From Chamaecyparis obtusa (lineage: Eukaryota > Streptophyta > Pinopsida > Cupressales > Cupressaceae): a stretch of 64,000 nucleotides of DNA. The position numbers and the translations under genes were made by a program. Below the pieces are notes generated by a model. It had not been told where the DNA came from. It did not search any database and was given only the letters and a program-made list of their open reading frames with translations. Every line of letters begins with the position of its first letter. Positions within the stretch are counted from its first letter, which is position 1. Location: the NCBI GenBank assembly GCA_027943335.1, contig BSBK01005146.1:774001-838000 (forward strand). Direction: 5' to 3'. Of the stretch, positions 1 through 12,517 are shown piece after piece.

Positions 1-1071
1 CTATTTTTTAGGAGATAAGAACTGTGATTTTAATAGAGTTGATTGCACAACTTTGTGGATAGAATTCATGGTTGTTTAGATCATGGTGAGAAAACATAGG
101 TTTATGTTGGACACTGGATGGAGAGATTATTGTGATCACCTGGAGTTATAATCGTACAGGTGATGCCAACTATGGCCCATGTATTGGAAAATACCTATTT
201 GGATGATGACTTGCAACACATTTCAAGTAATTTGATGAGAAAGATTGATTTACAGATCTGGATGATTAATTGATCTAATTGTTATGTTGTCACATTGTAA
301 GAGGTGTCATGTGCATCTTAGCATGGTTCTATTTTCAATTTGTAAATAAGATTTATCCTATGTAGTCCAACCCAGATTTAATTGTTATAACTTGTATATA
401 AGGATTGAGATCCTTGGAAAATATGTAAGAAAAAGATTGTAAGAACTACATATGCGAATTGCAGAGGTGAGTGTGAGCTTGAGGCTGCATTGATTTCTAT
501 TTGGAGAATAATTTTTGTGCATTTGGGCACAAGATGAAGCTTTCTTGGTAGTGGTTGAGTACTGGAAGCAGTTTAGATCAAAATTGTCTTACCTTTGAAG
601 TTATGAGGTTTGGAAAACCTGAGGGTGGATTTAACTCTCAAATATCTTAATCAGGTTGATCTATTGTACACCCCTAACATGGTTATTTCCTGTAGCAAGG
701 TTGGACTCTTAGAAATGTTGTTTAATTAACAAGGATCACATTGTAAAAGACTCCTAATAGGGTCTGTCCTTTAACCAGGACTTGCCTATTGTAATACTTG
801 GCTGCTAATAGGGTCAGAATTATTAACATGGTTATTATCCTCATAGTGAAAATGTTTGTGGGCACCATCCCCACCATGGTTTTTACATTAACAAGGTTTT
901 CCTTGAGAAGAAATCTTAGTGTTCATGTGTATGTGTGTTATGTTGCATTTACTTTTCAATTAAATATTATGTTTTTAGCAATAAGTTTGAAGTTAAAATT
1001 TAAAGTATTCTTTATTGGCATCAACTAACTCACTCCCCCTCTTAGTTGATTAGGACATTTCTATTCTAACA
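1..1071 (+). repeat. Copia-type LTR, 3' part (solo or 3' LTR)
   Basis: The segment ends in a cytosine-rich tract (cactccccctcttagttg) and a terminal taaca, like the other Copia-type LTRs here. Upstream is the shared R-U5 block, including ccccaccatggtttttac near 869. A TATA-like gtatataagg at 394-403 fits a U3 promoter. No primer binding site follows position 1071, so this is either a 3' LTR or a solo LTR in plus orientation. The left end lies outside the window, so target duplication and length cannot be determined. It contains no supported coding sequence. Confidence 0.7.
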
Positions 1072-1273
1072 CTTTATCCATATTTAATCTTGACATCCTT
1101 ATCTATATCCTTCATCTCATAGTCCTTGTCATATTCACTTCCTCCATCCTCCACTCATAATCCTATATAGTTCAATCCTCTTTTCCCATGTCCTTGATCT
1201 TGATTATCTCCTACATTTCCTCCATTCCATATTATCCTATTCCATTCAAATATTTCATATTATTATCCCCTAT
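1072..1273. other. CT-rich host segment left of element D
   Basis: This pyrimidine-rich stretch of repeated tcc/cat words has the same composition as the sequence that resumes at 11110. The two pieces were one sequence before element D inserted. No gene is visible. Confidence 0.7.
1269..1273. repeat. Target site duplication of element D, left copy (cctat)
   Basis: The five bases cctat directly precede the LTR start at 1274 and recur directly after the other LTR at 11110-11114. This fits the 5-bp duplication made by retrotransposon integrases and fixes both ends of D. Confidence 0.9.
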
Positions 1274-2389
1274 TGTTAGGAATGAGAACACTGAGGGGGG
1301 GGGGGGGGTGAATTAGTGTTCACTTAATTCAATCTTTTTACTTTACTCTTAAACTTAGCTTGAATGCTTAAGTAATGAAATGAACATCAACATAAATAAG
1401 AAATATGAACTCAATACATAACACCAATTTAGTTATGGGGAAACCCAAATAGGTAAAAACCTCGGTGGGAATTGACACCCACTAATAATCTGTACTAGTG
1501 TTTTTTGATCCTTGTTAGAAGATCCTTAACCTTGTTAGGAGTTTCTTTACAATGTATTTAGTACAATGACCTGGTCAAGGGTTAGACCCTATTAGGAGTC
1601 TTTTACAATAACCCTATTAGGGGTTTGGACTCACTATCCTAGAGCTCACTGCTCAAGTGGTGAAGGCTACAACCTTTCAATCTCAGATATACACTATATC
1701 TGCTGGATGAACTGGCACTATGACACTGCTTGTCTAATTAGTTCCTTTGATGTGTTGATGCTTTGACCTTTTGCAAAGCTCTAATACATCTTAAAAAATC
1801 TTCACACACTTCTTATATGCTTCTCTTTTCTCTATATCAACTCTCATGCCTAATTACAATGGCACATCTAATATTTATATGCGCATACAAAGCAATTAAC
1901 TAGGTCGACCCTTTAACTGATTACATACAACACTTCCAATTGAATTGGCTCAAGCGTGTTTACAAAAAAGGTTAATTACATGTCTAAAACCTAATTACAA
2001 TAGGCGCATAGACCTTACACAATAATAATATAACCGTTAACCAAAATACCAATAGTCGGTTGCTTGCACTATTCTTCTTTGGCATTCACTATCTGTGCAA
2101 CTTGAACTCTCTATATCTTCCTCATACTGAATCTTCTGATCATGTGCTCTTAGAATTTGCATGAATATGATCTTACCAAATTTAATTCTAGGGCACATAC
2201 CATGATTCTATCATATGCATGTGCACTGATGCTCTGACCTTTAGGTACTCTATATACTATCCAGTCTTCAACTCTTAGCCAATTTATGATCTCATCAAGT
2301 GCGCTGAATCGAAAACACTATATAACTTTGGTGCCATAATGACAACACCATATTAAGTCATATACACTAGTATAGTCAACTTGCCAACA
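1274..2389 (-). repeat. 3' LTR of element D
   Basis: This segment pairs along its length with 9988-11109, with scattered substitutions. Both copies carry a minus-strand TATA-like box (aatatttatatg on the plus strand near 1869), the shared R-U5 module and a long guanine run (near 1295) close to the LTR terminus. Its boundary lies directly next to the polypurine tract, which identifies it as the 3' LTR in element orientation. Confidence 0.9.
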
Positions 2390-2390
2390 A

Positions 2391-2404
2391 TCTCCCCCTT
2401 TTTC
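2391..2404 (-). other. Polypurine tract of element D
   Basis: On the minus strand this reads as an A-run followed by gggggaga, directly before the LTR start. It is the expected primer site for plus-strand DNA synthesis and resembles the tracts of elements A and B. Confidence 0.8.
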
Positions 2405-2595
2405 ATTGATGGCAACAAAGGAATATGGAAAAGTTACTAACTGTCCCTTAATACAAAAACACTTAATCATACTTATATCTCCCTTATACCTTCTTACTAT
2501 ACATTTTCTATACATAGCTATAGATCCATATTCTATACATAATCCCCTTTGAAATTAATGAAAAAGGTGTTACAAAACTAAATCTATACAAGTAC

Positions 2596-5500
2596 TTACA
2601 CTGAAAGTACATTTGGGAATGCAATCTGTAAAGTTTGGATCTCTTGCTTCCAAAATGCAATCAGTTCATTGATTGTTTGGAGATGGGCGCATAAGGAATA
2701 TTGTAGTTTCTCCATCTTCTCCAAATATGAACTAGGAAATTGATCATATGTCACCATGGTGGCATTGATCTCCTTGATATTCTGATTCAACACATCTAGG
2801 GAGGGTGCAAGAGCATTTCTAAGCTGAGTCTTCCTAGCCCTTATCTTTGACATCTCTTTTTCTGCCTTCTCAATTTTGTCAATCTATCCTTGATATACAT
2901 TATTACATATGTTTATATTAGTAGAGGGATCTTCTACTAACTTCCTCACCTTTTAAATCATGGCCTCTACTTCTTGAATCTTTTTTTAGTGATCAACTAT
3001 CAACTTATCTTGATTCATACAGTCAGCAATAATTTTTCTTCCTTGTGCTACAAATCCTTTCAAAGTTGCTTGTCCAACTTTGAGTGAACTAAGGTCTAGT
3101 GAGAAGTTGCTGACCAACTCATTTACTCTTTTCTTCATATACTTCTCCTCTGAAAATAGTGATGCTGATTCTTCCAAGTTAGAGAAATTACTCTTCAATT
3201 GTGAAAGAATTGCACTTACATTATCAACAAAGTGTACCTTGGACACTTTCTTATCTACTGGTAAAAAGTTGTTCAGGATATTTACTAATTCTATAAGGAG
3301 GGGATTCCACATTACCTATTTCTCCTTGGCCTTCTCCATAGATAAGAAACTAAAGTTGATCAGGTCTTCTTCTCCCCATGAGTCCAAACTAGTGCTGCCA
3401 GGTGTCAAGCTTGACAACAATGATGCTGAGGGAGTGATAGGAGTGCTATCCATCACTTCTTACTTTACTTTGCTTAGCATTTCAATAGATGGCTTTTTTG
3501 TTGTTTCATTCCGTTTTTCCTCTTCTTTTTCTATTTCCTTCTCTTCATCTTTTTCATCTGTTATATCTTCAATCAAAACTTCTTTCTGATTGGGAGGAGT
3601 GTCACTACATAGAGTCTTAGCCTCTTGAGTACTCACAAAAGCCTCTTCAAAATTGTTCAGATCAATATCTAAGGCCGCCATTGCATTTTCAACATTGTCA
3701 ATGAAATTTTTTTCATCCTTGTGTGCTTTTTCCATAAGCGTAGGATTCTCTTCCTCTATGGGTGCTACAAGTGCAGGTGCTGAGTCCTGAGGACTTGTCA
3801 TTGCTGCATTAGAGGGTTCTACCACCTTGAATTCCTTTGAGGGCACTTGAGCTATGGGTGTAGTAGATGGGTACATGTGCCTATTCATGAGAACCTTCTC
3901 AAAGGATTTCTCTATTTCCTTTGCAACTAACTCAAAGTTCTTGTCCATTATATGTAAGGTTCTTGTTTTAGTTCTCAGGTGCGGCTTCATCAGATCTAAC
4001 CACAACCTTTTCTCCTCTAGAGAACATACTGGTAAGCTGTCATCTAGAGTCTTTTCTCTAATCCTTTGATCCTTTTCAATGGCTTGTCTTTTTAGGAATT
4101 CCAAGATGTTCCACACTTTGTCTGGAATCATTGTCTTTAGTTCTAGGACTGTCCTCTTAACTTTAACATGTGTTTGACAACCATTTCATGAATCTCTGAT
4201 TTTTATATTTCACTATATTTCTCATAGAATTTTCCTACCTGATCTAACTTGCCTTCATCAATAATCCTCATGCTTAACACTTTAAGGCTAGGTTTGAAGC
4301 TTACTTCTGGAGGTGCTTGAGTATTCTTCATGTTTCTTGTTACTTGCAAGGATGGATGACTAGTGATAATCTCCTTCTTCCACTTAGGCATTGCCTTATA
4401 CTCAAGAGGAGCAGTAAGGGCAATTGTTTCCATGGGCGCAGGAGGGGTAACAACTATTTTACCCTTTAGATCATCTGATTTCTCAATTTTCACCTTCTTC
4501 ATCTTTGGATCATGAGGTTCTATCTTTGCTGTAGCTGCGCTCTCTATTTCCAAAGAATTCTTCTCTTGCCTTTCTTTGTCTAGGTCTCCTTAAGAAACTC
4601 CATGAATTTTCAAAATCTTTGAGGTAACCTTGGCAACTTTTCTTCTTGTTACTGCACTATTTAATACATCTATTTCTCTTGTTTTCTCTTCATAAGTCCC
4701 CTACCTAGGTTCATTGAGGTCCTTAGGTGCTGACAATAGAACTTGAGCATAAGCCTCTAGAATAGGTTCTTCAACTTCATATCCCAGTGGCTGAATCCAC
4801 TTTGTTCTTGGTTCAAAAGCCTCCATGCATGTTGTATTTGTCTCTACCATGAAACAAATGGTATCTTTGTACTTCTCTATAATGCTTTCTAGAATCCTAT
4901 ACCTCATCTACATTTTGGCCCTAAATATTTTCAATTCTAGTGTCATGTAGTCCTTTAGAGTGCTCTTAGTAGATGCCATAAAGGATATATGTGCCATAGT
5001 GGGAATAGATTTGTCTAGATATAAATTAGATACCTTTTCAAGAATATGGAAGTACATATAGATTATTAAAGACTCAAACCTGAATATCTTGGTTTTGTCA
5101 TGTTTGATGGCTCTTATGTTGTCTATTAGTTGTGTGCGCAAGATCTCACATAGACTAAATTCTCCATTCTCTCTTACCAACCTATTGCTGCTAGAATGGT
5201 GGTCACTGACACACTATTTACTCTACTAGTGTGATGGAACCTGTTTCCTAGTATCATGGACATCAATTTTATGTCTTTCTCCTCTATAGGCTCTATTGTC
5301 ATTCCGTGCCTATCACTTCTTGATTTGCAAGCCTATTCTACAAGTTTTCTAACATCCTTTCCCACTGGAAGAACAACACCTTTCTTAGAAAGACCTATCA
5401 TCTCATGAATTAGGTCATCTGTGATCCTTATTGGAACTTCACCTATCCAGAATAGGTCATCATGAATCCTACTAAGTAGAATCTTTATCCATTCAGACTC

Positions 5501-5902
5501 ATAGAACTCATATGCAGTCACATATTCAATTATCAGGTGGTTTTCAAGCTTCACATACTCATCTATGAAGGTTTTATCAGGTTTCATCATTGTTTCCATG
5601 TGTGCTCTTATTCTATCCAAACCTATTGGTTCCTTCTTGCAATATATGTATGCCTTGATATCTTCCACATGCATAACACCCATGGGAGTGCCGGAGAATG
5701 CACCTTCTAGGTCATCTAGCATGGATTTGAATGTGTTAGTCCATTTTCTTGTCAATGCAAAATCCTGTGAAAATGGCCTTTTCCTTGCAAATTTTGAAGT
5801 TATCCCACCTTGTTGCATAGTTTCGTCTTGCACTGAAAACCCACAGTGTTTTTGAAAATCCATGATGTTTTTAGCCTGTGTGAAAACCCTCATTGTTTTC
5901 AA
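2596..5902 (-). pseudogene. Element D ORF2: large protein of unknown function, broken
   Basis: I do not recognise this family. The frame is open over about 3.3 kb, with several stops and two frameshifts (between 5333 and 5180, and between 4203 and 4131). In order it shows a globular N-terminal part (5333-5902); a hydrophobic helical part (4908-5180); a core with EPRTKWIQPLGYEV followed by APKDLNEPR (4701-4907); a Lys/Pro-rich part (4203-4553); an acidic Glu/Asp-rich part (3460-4131); and Leu/Lys/Glu-rich coiled-coil segments (2596-3312). Element B carries the same order, with core EPRIKWLAPMGYEM. The layout also recalls the extra reading frame of the LINE at 35950-37680. The true start may lie a little upstream. 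No catalytic signature is visible. A role as a structural or nucleic-acid-binding accessory protein is a guess based on the lysine-rich and coiled-coil parts. Confidence 0.65.
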
Positions 5903-6000
5903 CCTTGTGCCTTCCAGCTTTTGTGCACTTATCTTTTGGCGTCAGAAACCTTGTGTGTTTTTGATCTTTCACTGAAAACCCTATGTGTTTTCGACCTCAC
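5830..6000. repeat. Short tandem hairpin repeats at the 5' end of D ORF2
   Basis: About four degenerate copies of a 30-40-base unit occur here. Each has gaaaaccc followed within 15 bases by gttttc or gttttt, so each copy contains the inverted halves gaaaac and gttttc. The first two fall inside the start of ORF2 and the last two just upstream of it. Confidence 0.5.
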
Positions 6001-8802
6001 AGTTTCCTGTTTCCTTGTTCGTTAGTCTTAACTGGGCAAGTGTGATCATTGGTGGGTCTCCAGTTCTTCCCATTGCCCAGTGTGGTTAAAGTTCAGACAA
6101 GATTGGTGGTTGTTGTATGTTCGCATGGTAAAGATGCATGATGTTTAACCTTTACGCTTTTGTGACAATCATTCAATTTTCTTGTATGGGCATGAAGTGG
6201 GTCCAGGTCTGTAGGCTCTTCCTGATTGGTTGTCACATGGCCGCATGTTAGAATTTTATGACATGTGATCATGCAACCGCTTGCCACTTGTCTGCGTGGG
6301 TCCCAATTCTTAGTGATGTTTAGCTGCCTGGCGGTTAAGTTTTTATTTCCATGATCTGGTGACTCACAGTTATCTCTTGGTTGCTAATTCTTGGCGGTTA
6401 GGCCCTTAACATCTGGCGACCTAGCTAGCAGTTTACTTTGCCTTAGTCATGCAATCGCGTAATGGTGGGCTTGGGTCTTCATGTTTTTAAAGGTAAGGCT
6501 TCTTTGGCGGTGGTCCCATTGGTGGTTATGTGGTGGCCTATGGTTGGCTGTCGCATGATCGCATGTAAAAGTTTTCTAACATGCGATCATGCAACTAGTT
6601 GACACTTGTTCCTGGGCCCATTGGTGTTGGAAGTATAGTGGTCCTGCTAGCAGACTAGGAGGATGAGGTGGCAGTCTTATGGCCTTTTCGCATGATCGTA
6701 GGGGCCATCTTTCGGCCATGTGATCATGCGACAAGGGTGCCATGTTGTGCTGGGGGCCCAGTAATAGTGGTGATGTGGTGTCTTCCAGCTGGTCTGAGGT
6801 AGTGACTTGGCTTGTTGTCAGTGGGGCCACAGTTTTCAAAGGAAGTAGAATGTCTGCAAGTTTGTGAAGATCATGTGGTTTTCGTTATATCGCTGAGGTG
6901 AGATGCTTGACTTTTAGCATCACGGTGTAATGATGACCATCAATTTTGTTTAAAGAAATATAAAGCACGCCGGCTCGAGAAAAGTAAATGAATCAAATGG
7001 TGGGGATATAAAGTTAATCTCAGTTCAAATGTTGACCGTTGATAGATTGCTGGCACCCTGAGGATGACTGTTACATTTCAAATTCAAACTTCTAAGTGGG
7101 TTTGTGATCAGCATTGCACGGCTAAGTGATTGCAGTCACATGATCATAAGGGTGAGTAGGATGTCTTGCGATCAAGTGACCAGGCATAAATGTAAACTAG
7201 GATTCCTTTATGGGCCGCCCAATTTTCCAAAAAAGATGAATCAACGGCCATGTTTTAAAATGAGTTGGGCACCAAAGACTTGACTATTGGAATTCAAATT
7301 CAAACTTGTAGATGGTTTTCATGATAGGAAGTACCAGAATTTATGGTTTTCTGGTTGATTCTTGATTTGGTTGGTGGCATTGACTGTTGTAGTGTGGTCC
7401 AGTGAGTTGGGTGATTGCTTGTAGATGTTTTGTCGTGTGGGGGAGGATAGTTTTTTGTTGGCTTGAGGTTTTTTTATGCTTTGGTCAGACTGTTATTCAT
7501 GATGAATTTGTGATCCTGGGTACAAATTTGAAGATTTTATCTTTCTTGTGGATCATTCTTTTTTCTGACAGATTGGTGCTGGTTTTCCCTCCAGTGAGTT
7601 TTCGGATTTAGCTATTGTAACCTATACCCTAGCTATCCAAAGCTTGTTGCATCCTATCTTTTGGATTCCAAGGTAGCTAGTGGTATAAATGGTTGAAGTT
7701 TTGACTTTGTAAGGGTTCCATTCTATTTGGTTCTAGGGAAATAGAAAACTCTATCGCATTGTAGGAAGCTGAATAGAACTTCTTTGCATCTTTTGGAGGT
7801 TATTGAAGTGGTAGTCTCATTTCTGGTATAGACATGTAGATGCCTCATCATACTTAATATAACTATTCTCATGCTTTCAAGTCTCTCCTTGGTGTCAGTC
7901 TTATGAGTTTTGGATTTTCTGGTCCATTACATTGGGTTGCCTCTGTATATGTTCTAGTCTTTAGTTCTTGATCTAGGATCAAGTGAAAGATACTTTGGAT
8001 AGGGCATAGATTCATTAGATTTGTCTACAGAAGGATTTTATAAGTAGTGGATGGGTTGGAACAATTGTATTTATGGCTGTGAGTCTTTGACAGTAGTTGG
8101 TTCATGTTCTATATTTGTTTTTGAGTGTTGCCCAATGGATAATGGCACTGATCAAGGACTAGTATATTCAGTTGAGTCCAATGCTTGATGGTCTTTGGCT
8201 ATTTCCTGCATCTTTGAATATCAATCACCAGTAATACCCTTCACAAGGCCATTTTATACCTAATAGAAATTGAGATAGCCCTAAGTGGCATAAGCATTTT
8301 TGAACACCAACAAAATGAATGCCTTTTAAACACATATATCTTCTTCTCCACCACATCAAATATAATGGGAGTAGCCATTAATTACTTGTATATCACTTTC
8401 CAAATGATCTCAAAGAATTTTGAATCAACGCAATGGATTAGGGCTTCCGAAACCGATCAAATGCACTTGCTAAACACTGGTGAATCAATCTGAAATCCTT
8501 CACACTCAAATGATAGGTCTCCTTTGCTCTCCAATCACTCTGACTTTGAATGTAATGAGAGATCTAAAAGCTTCTGTGTACTTTAAATAAAAAATTCTTC
8601 CATTAATGCTTACCACGTAAACTAGGTTGTCACTGATAATTTGCAAATTTCATTCTATAATCAATCAACTAGTGTGCTGTTACACATAGGTTCTGCTATT
8701 CTCAAAAAGGTTAAGTCCAAAGGTGCATACTTAGAGTGTGAGTATATCAGCCATGTAGGGGTTTAGAGCTAAATTAGCCCCTCCTATGACCCTAAGGGCC
8801 AT
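5903..8802. other. Non-coding spacer of element D, with GCATGATCGCATG-type inverted repeats
   Basis: No reading frame is supported in these 2.9 kb. Between about 6110 and 7200 there are at least five blocks in which gcatgatcgcatg-like words are followed by their reverse form (for example acatgcgatcatgc near 6580), so many local hairpins are possible. From 7200 to 8800 I see no repeat or gene. Element B has only about 550 bases in the corresponding place, so this spacer may be an acquired segment. Confidence 0.5.
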
Positions 8803-9933
8803 TCATCTAGATGTAGAGGGTGTGTCCACTCTGGATGCATCCAATACATTATCATCAACCTTATCCTTCTTTTCCTCTGACCAAATCAAGCTCACATCTT
8901 TTGAAGCTTTCACAAACTTGACTTCTCCTTCTATGTCCAGTATTGATTCTTTTGGCTTTCTAGGGCTTTCCTGACTTTGTATTCTTGATCTATAGAACTT
9001 TGATATGTGCGTAGCCTTGTTACATGAGTGACAAATAATTGGAGGCCTTATATTCCTTGATGCATTGACATGGGTTACTATTTTACATTGTCTAGATGAG
9101 TGACCATTATAGTTACATATCTGATAGGTAACATTCTGAGAACTTCTTACATTTGGATGATTTTGATTTCTCTAATTAGGCTGAGTCTTATTCTTCTAAC
9201 TTGTCTTACAATTCATAGCTCTATGACCAAATGTATTGCATGAATAATAGTAACCATTGAAAGGTCTTACCTCTGTACAGTTCCTTGCTATATGTCTATG
9301 CTTGTTACATGCATAACAAGTTCAATCTATTAGCTTGTGCTCATTCTTGGATGGTTCAATATGATCTTTAGTCTGACTTCCAGACTCCTTAGCATATGTG
9401 GTGTCTTTTGGTGCTTTCATTCTTGCTCACATGTTGTCAATCTGATTTTGTGCTTCATTGAATCCAATTCCACTAGTATCTCCTTTAAGCTTCTGAGCAT
9501 ACAACTGAGATTCAATTAGATCCTTGCTTGTGTGTAATTTATCAATGTGATTCTTAGCCTCTTTCAATTCAGATTCCAAGATTTCTTTATTGTTTCTTAG
9601 CTCCAAGATTTCCATGTTTGCTTGCCTTAATTCTTCATTCAGTTGAAGGTTCTCTTTGATCTATTCATCATAGACTTCTTGATTGTTGGTTAGCTTATCA
9701 TCTAATTCTTCAATCTATTCTTTTAGGAATGAATTTTCTTCATTCAACTTCTTGATCATTATCCCTAAATCACTAGTAGTGCATTCTTTCAAATCTTTTC
9801 TTAGCCTTTTGATGATTGCTTGAGCATCACTGACTTTTTCTTTTTGTTCTTCAATTTCTTTTTTAGATCTGTCCAGGTCTTCAAGAGCAGCTTCAAGATT
9901 TCTTTTTAGATGTTTCATTTTTGCTTTGTCCAT
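8803..9933 (-). pseudogene. Element D ORF1: coiled-coil plus CCHC zinc-knuckle (Gag-like) protein
   Basis: One reading frame of about 377 codons has several premature stops but no frameshift. It starts with an ATG about 40 bases after the primer site. The N-terminal half is a long heptad-rich, Glu/Lys/Leu coiled coil. It is followed by four zinc knuckles: CYACNKHRHIARNC, YYSCNTFGHRAMNC, YQICNYNGHSSRQC and CHSCNKATHISKFY. Three of these have lost one cysteine to tyrosine. A Lys/Glu/Asp-rich tail ends near 8803. Zinc knuckles are typical of the nucleocapsid part of Gag, but no Copia Gag domain (UBN2 type) is evident. Element B ORF1 has the same plan. A role in packaging element RNA is inferred from family knowledge of CCHC proteins. 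Confidence 0.75.
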
Positions 9934-9970
9934 GATCTCCTCAAGTGGCTAAACCTCTTTTCTAAGGACC

Positions 9971-9985
9971 AGAGCTCTGATACCA
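9971..9985 (-). other. Primer binding site of element D (tRNA-iMet type)
   Basis: The minus strand reads tggtatcagagctct two bases inside the 5' LTR. This is the standard plant Copia primer site complementary to the 3' end of initiator tRNA-Met. Confidence 0.9.
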
Positions 9986-9987
9986 AT

Positions 9988-11109
9988 TGTTAGGAATGGG
10001 AACACTGAGAGGGGGGGGGGGGGGGGGTTGAATCAGTCTTTACTTAATTCAATCTTTTTACTTTACTCTTAAACTTAACTTGAATGATTAAGTAATGAAA
10101 TGAACATCAACATAAATAAGAAATATGAAATCAACACATAACACCAATGTGGTTATGAGGAAACCCAAATAGGTAAAACCCCAGTGGAAATTGACACCCA
10201 CTAATAATCTGTACTAGTGTTTTATGATCCTTGTTTGAAGATCCTTCATCCTATTAGAAGTTGTTTTACAATGTATTTAGTACAGTGACCTGGTTAAGGG
10301 TCAGACCCTGTTAGGAGTCTTTTACAATAACCTTGTTAGGGGTGTGGACTCACTTTCCTAGAGATCATTGCTCAAGTGGTGAAGGCTACAACTTTATGAT
10401 CTTAGATACACACTATATCTACTAGATGAACTAGCACTGTGACAATACTTGTCTGATCATTTCCTTTGATGTGCTAATTCTTTGACCTCTTACAGAGCTC
10501 TAATACATCTTAACAACTCTTTGCACACTTCTTCTCTACTTCTCTTTTCTCTATATCAACTCTCATGCCTAATTACAATGATGCATCTAATATTTATATG
10601 CACATACAAAACAATTAACTAGGTTGGCCCTTTAACCAATTACATACAATGCTTCCAATTGAATTGGCTCAAGAGTGTTTACAAATAAGGTTAATTACAT
10701 GTCTAAAAACTAATTAAAATAGGTGCATAGCCCTTACATAACAATAATATAATTGTTAACCAAAATACCAACAGTCAGCTTCTTGCACTGTTCTTCTCTA
10801 GCATTCACTATTTGTGCAACTTGAACTCTCTGTATCTTCCTCATACTGAATCTTCTGATCATACGCTCTTAGAATTAGCATGAATATGATCTTACTAAAT
10901 TTAATTCTAGGGCACATACCATGATTTTGGCATATGCACATGTGCTGATGCTTTGACCTTTAGGTACTCTGTATACTATCCAGTCTTCAACACTTAGCCA
11001 ATTTTTGATCTTCTCATGAAGTGCATTGACTCCAAAACACTATATGACTTTGTTGCCAATGATAACACTATATTAATTCATATACACCAGTATAGTCAAC
11101 TTTCCAACA
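9988..11109 (-). repeat. 5' LTR of element D
   Basis: Partner of 1274-2389. In element orientation it ends in the conserved cytosine-rich tract and TAACA next to the primer site. On the plus strand the C-tract shows as an uninterrupted G-run of about 16 bases near 10012. A minus-strand TATA-like box lies near 10590. Confidence 0.9.
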
Positions 11110-12503
11110 CCTATCCTATTCATCCTCTCCATCTCATATCCCTTATCCATACACCTTCTACTTTCATACCTGTGTTGTTGATCAAAACTAGAGGCAATGA
11201 AACACTAAAATATACATGCATTCTTTGGACAATACAAGCTTTCATTCCCTCTATGCACATCCTTTACACACTATCTATCCATTTAATACATCATGTATCC
11301 ACCATCTTTCCAAACATTCTCCTACCTTTAGTGTGGGGCATTTAACTCATTTGCAACATGATCCTTAGAGCCTCATCCACCTATTTCCCATCTTTGAATC
11401 CCCCACATCCTATAACCATCCATTCCATCCCTCGATTTTCCATCCATAGGATCCTTCCTCCCTTCCATCCTTTACCATGAATTGGTTCTCCATTTTCATT
11501 CATCCCAATCCATTCTAATTCTTTCATATAAATCTATTTATCTTATAATCCAATAAATTTCTCTTCTTTCCATTCTATTCAATCAAATTAATTTATACTC
11601 TAATCTACTCCATTTCCCCCCATTCCATCCATTTCAATACGTCCTTCAATATTCTCATGTCTAATATATTTTCTTCCAAACCATCTTATCTTCCATTTCC
11701 ATTCTATCTAATCCAGTTGTCCAAAATAAAACCTATAAAAATATTTTTTTTCCCTATAATCCAAAATCCTAAATAAATCCAATCAAGTGCAATCAATATA
11801 AATCCATGCAATCCAATCTTGTAATCTTGCACTTCAATCTTTAATCAATCTATCATTTTGATCCAAATGAGTTGACAATCCAATCATCAAATTTTAATCA
11901 AATCATCATCATGAGATGTATCCATCCCAATCCTTTGGATGTGCATTGTTTTTATCATTAAATTTTCCATCCTAAGTCAATCGTAATCAATCAATCTATG
12001 AATTGGTTTTCATCTTGGCTAGGGGAAAAATGTTGGTTTGCTGTACATGCCTTCTTATTTCTATAAGTTTTTGCATTTATCATGGTATTTTCATCTTATT
12101 GTCACAAGGCCTCATGGTCTTCCATATCATGATTTCATAAGTCACATGGTTTCATTTGACCTTTTTTATCATGTACTTGACACATTGTCATTTTTTTTCC
12201 TCATACCTTGGTGCATAGTGTCAAATACAATATCAAACTTAGGTTTCTCACACTATTGCAACATGAATTTATCTATTCTTCCTTCATCATCCATATCTTT
12301 TTCCCTTTCCTTCCATTCTCCTATATATTTTGAGAGCACACCTATGTTTTCAAATGCACATGTCCTCTCAAGGGGGCATACCAATCCCTCCTCATCATCC
12401 TTCCTAATCCTTCCATGACTGGGGCATCATACCACTAGTCTTATCCCTTTTATCCACTATGTTTTATTCTTCTTTGATATAACATCACTTCATGAGCTAC
12501 ATC
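11110..12503. other. CT-rich region right of element D, no supported gene
   Basis: This continues the pyrimidine-rich sequence interrupted by D, beginning with the second cctat copy. It is low in complexity (ccatcc, attcc and tcatcc words) and ends at a polypurine tract. It is probably the untranslated 3' interior of the gypsy element whose LTR starts at 12518. Two open frames here (11016-11345 and 12038-12418) look like chance frames of the skewed composition. Confidence 0.5.
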
Positions 12504-12517
12504 AAAGAGGGGTAAAA
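12504..12517 (+). other. Polypurine tract before gypsy-type LTR F
   Basis: The sequence aaagaggggtaaaa stands directly before a TGTAGACACC LTR start. The same arrangement, in minus orientation, is seen at 55880 and 58321. Confidence 0.65.

Larger units (their letters stand above)
1274..11109 (-). mobile_element. Element D: non-autonomous LTR retrotransposon with CCHC/coiled-coil ORF1 and unknown ORF2
   Basis: D is a complete 9.8-kb element on the minus strand. It has two LTRs of about 1.12 kb bounded by TGTT...AACA, a 5-bp TSD (cctat), a tRNA-Met primer site at 9971-9985 and a polypurine tract at 2391-2404. The interior holds ORF1 (8803-9933), a 2.9-kb spacer and ORF2 (2596-5902). I see no protease, integrase, reverse transcriptase or RNase H motif in any frame. 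The same ORF pair in the same order occurs in element B. The R-U5 block and primer site match the Copia elements in the window, so mobilisation by Copia enzymes is inferred. Confidence 0.85.

Noticed and set aside
3080..3589. 169-codon plus-strand frame, Ser/Phe-rich
   Set aside because: It is the antisense shadow of ORF2 of element D, whose minus-strand frame shows conserved order with element B.
11016..11345. 109-codon plus-strand frame
   Set aside because: It starts inside the LTR of D and crosses its end into the CT-rich flank, so it cannot be an old gene.
12038..12418. 126-codon plus-strand frame in the CT-rich region
   Set aside because: Composition follows the pyrimidine bias (Ser, Phe, Leu, His), no domain is recognisable, and the frame is not supported by a neighbour or second copy.
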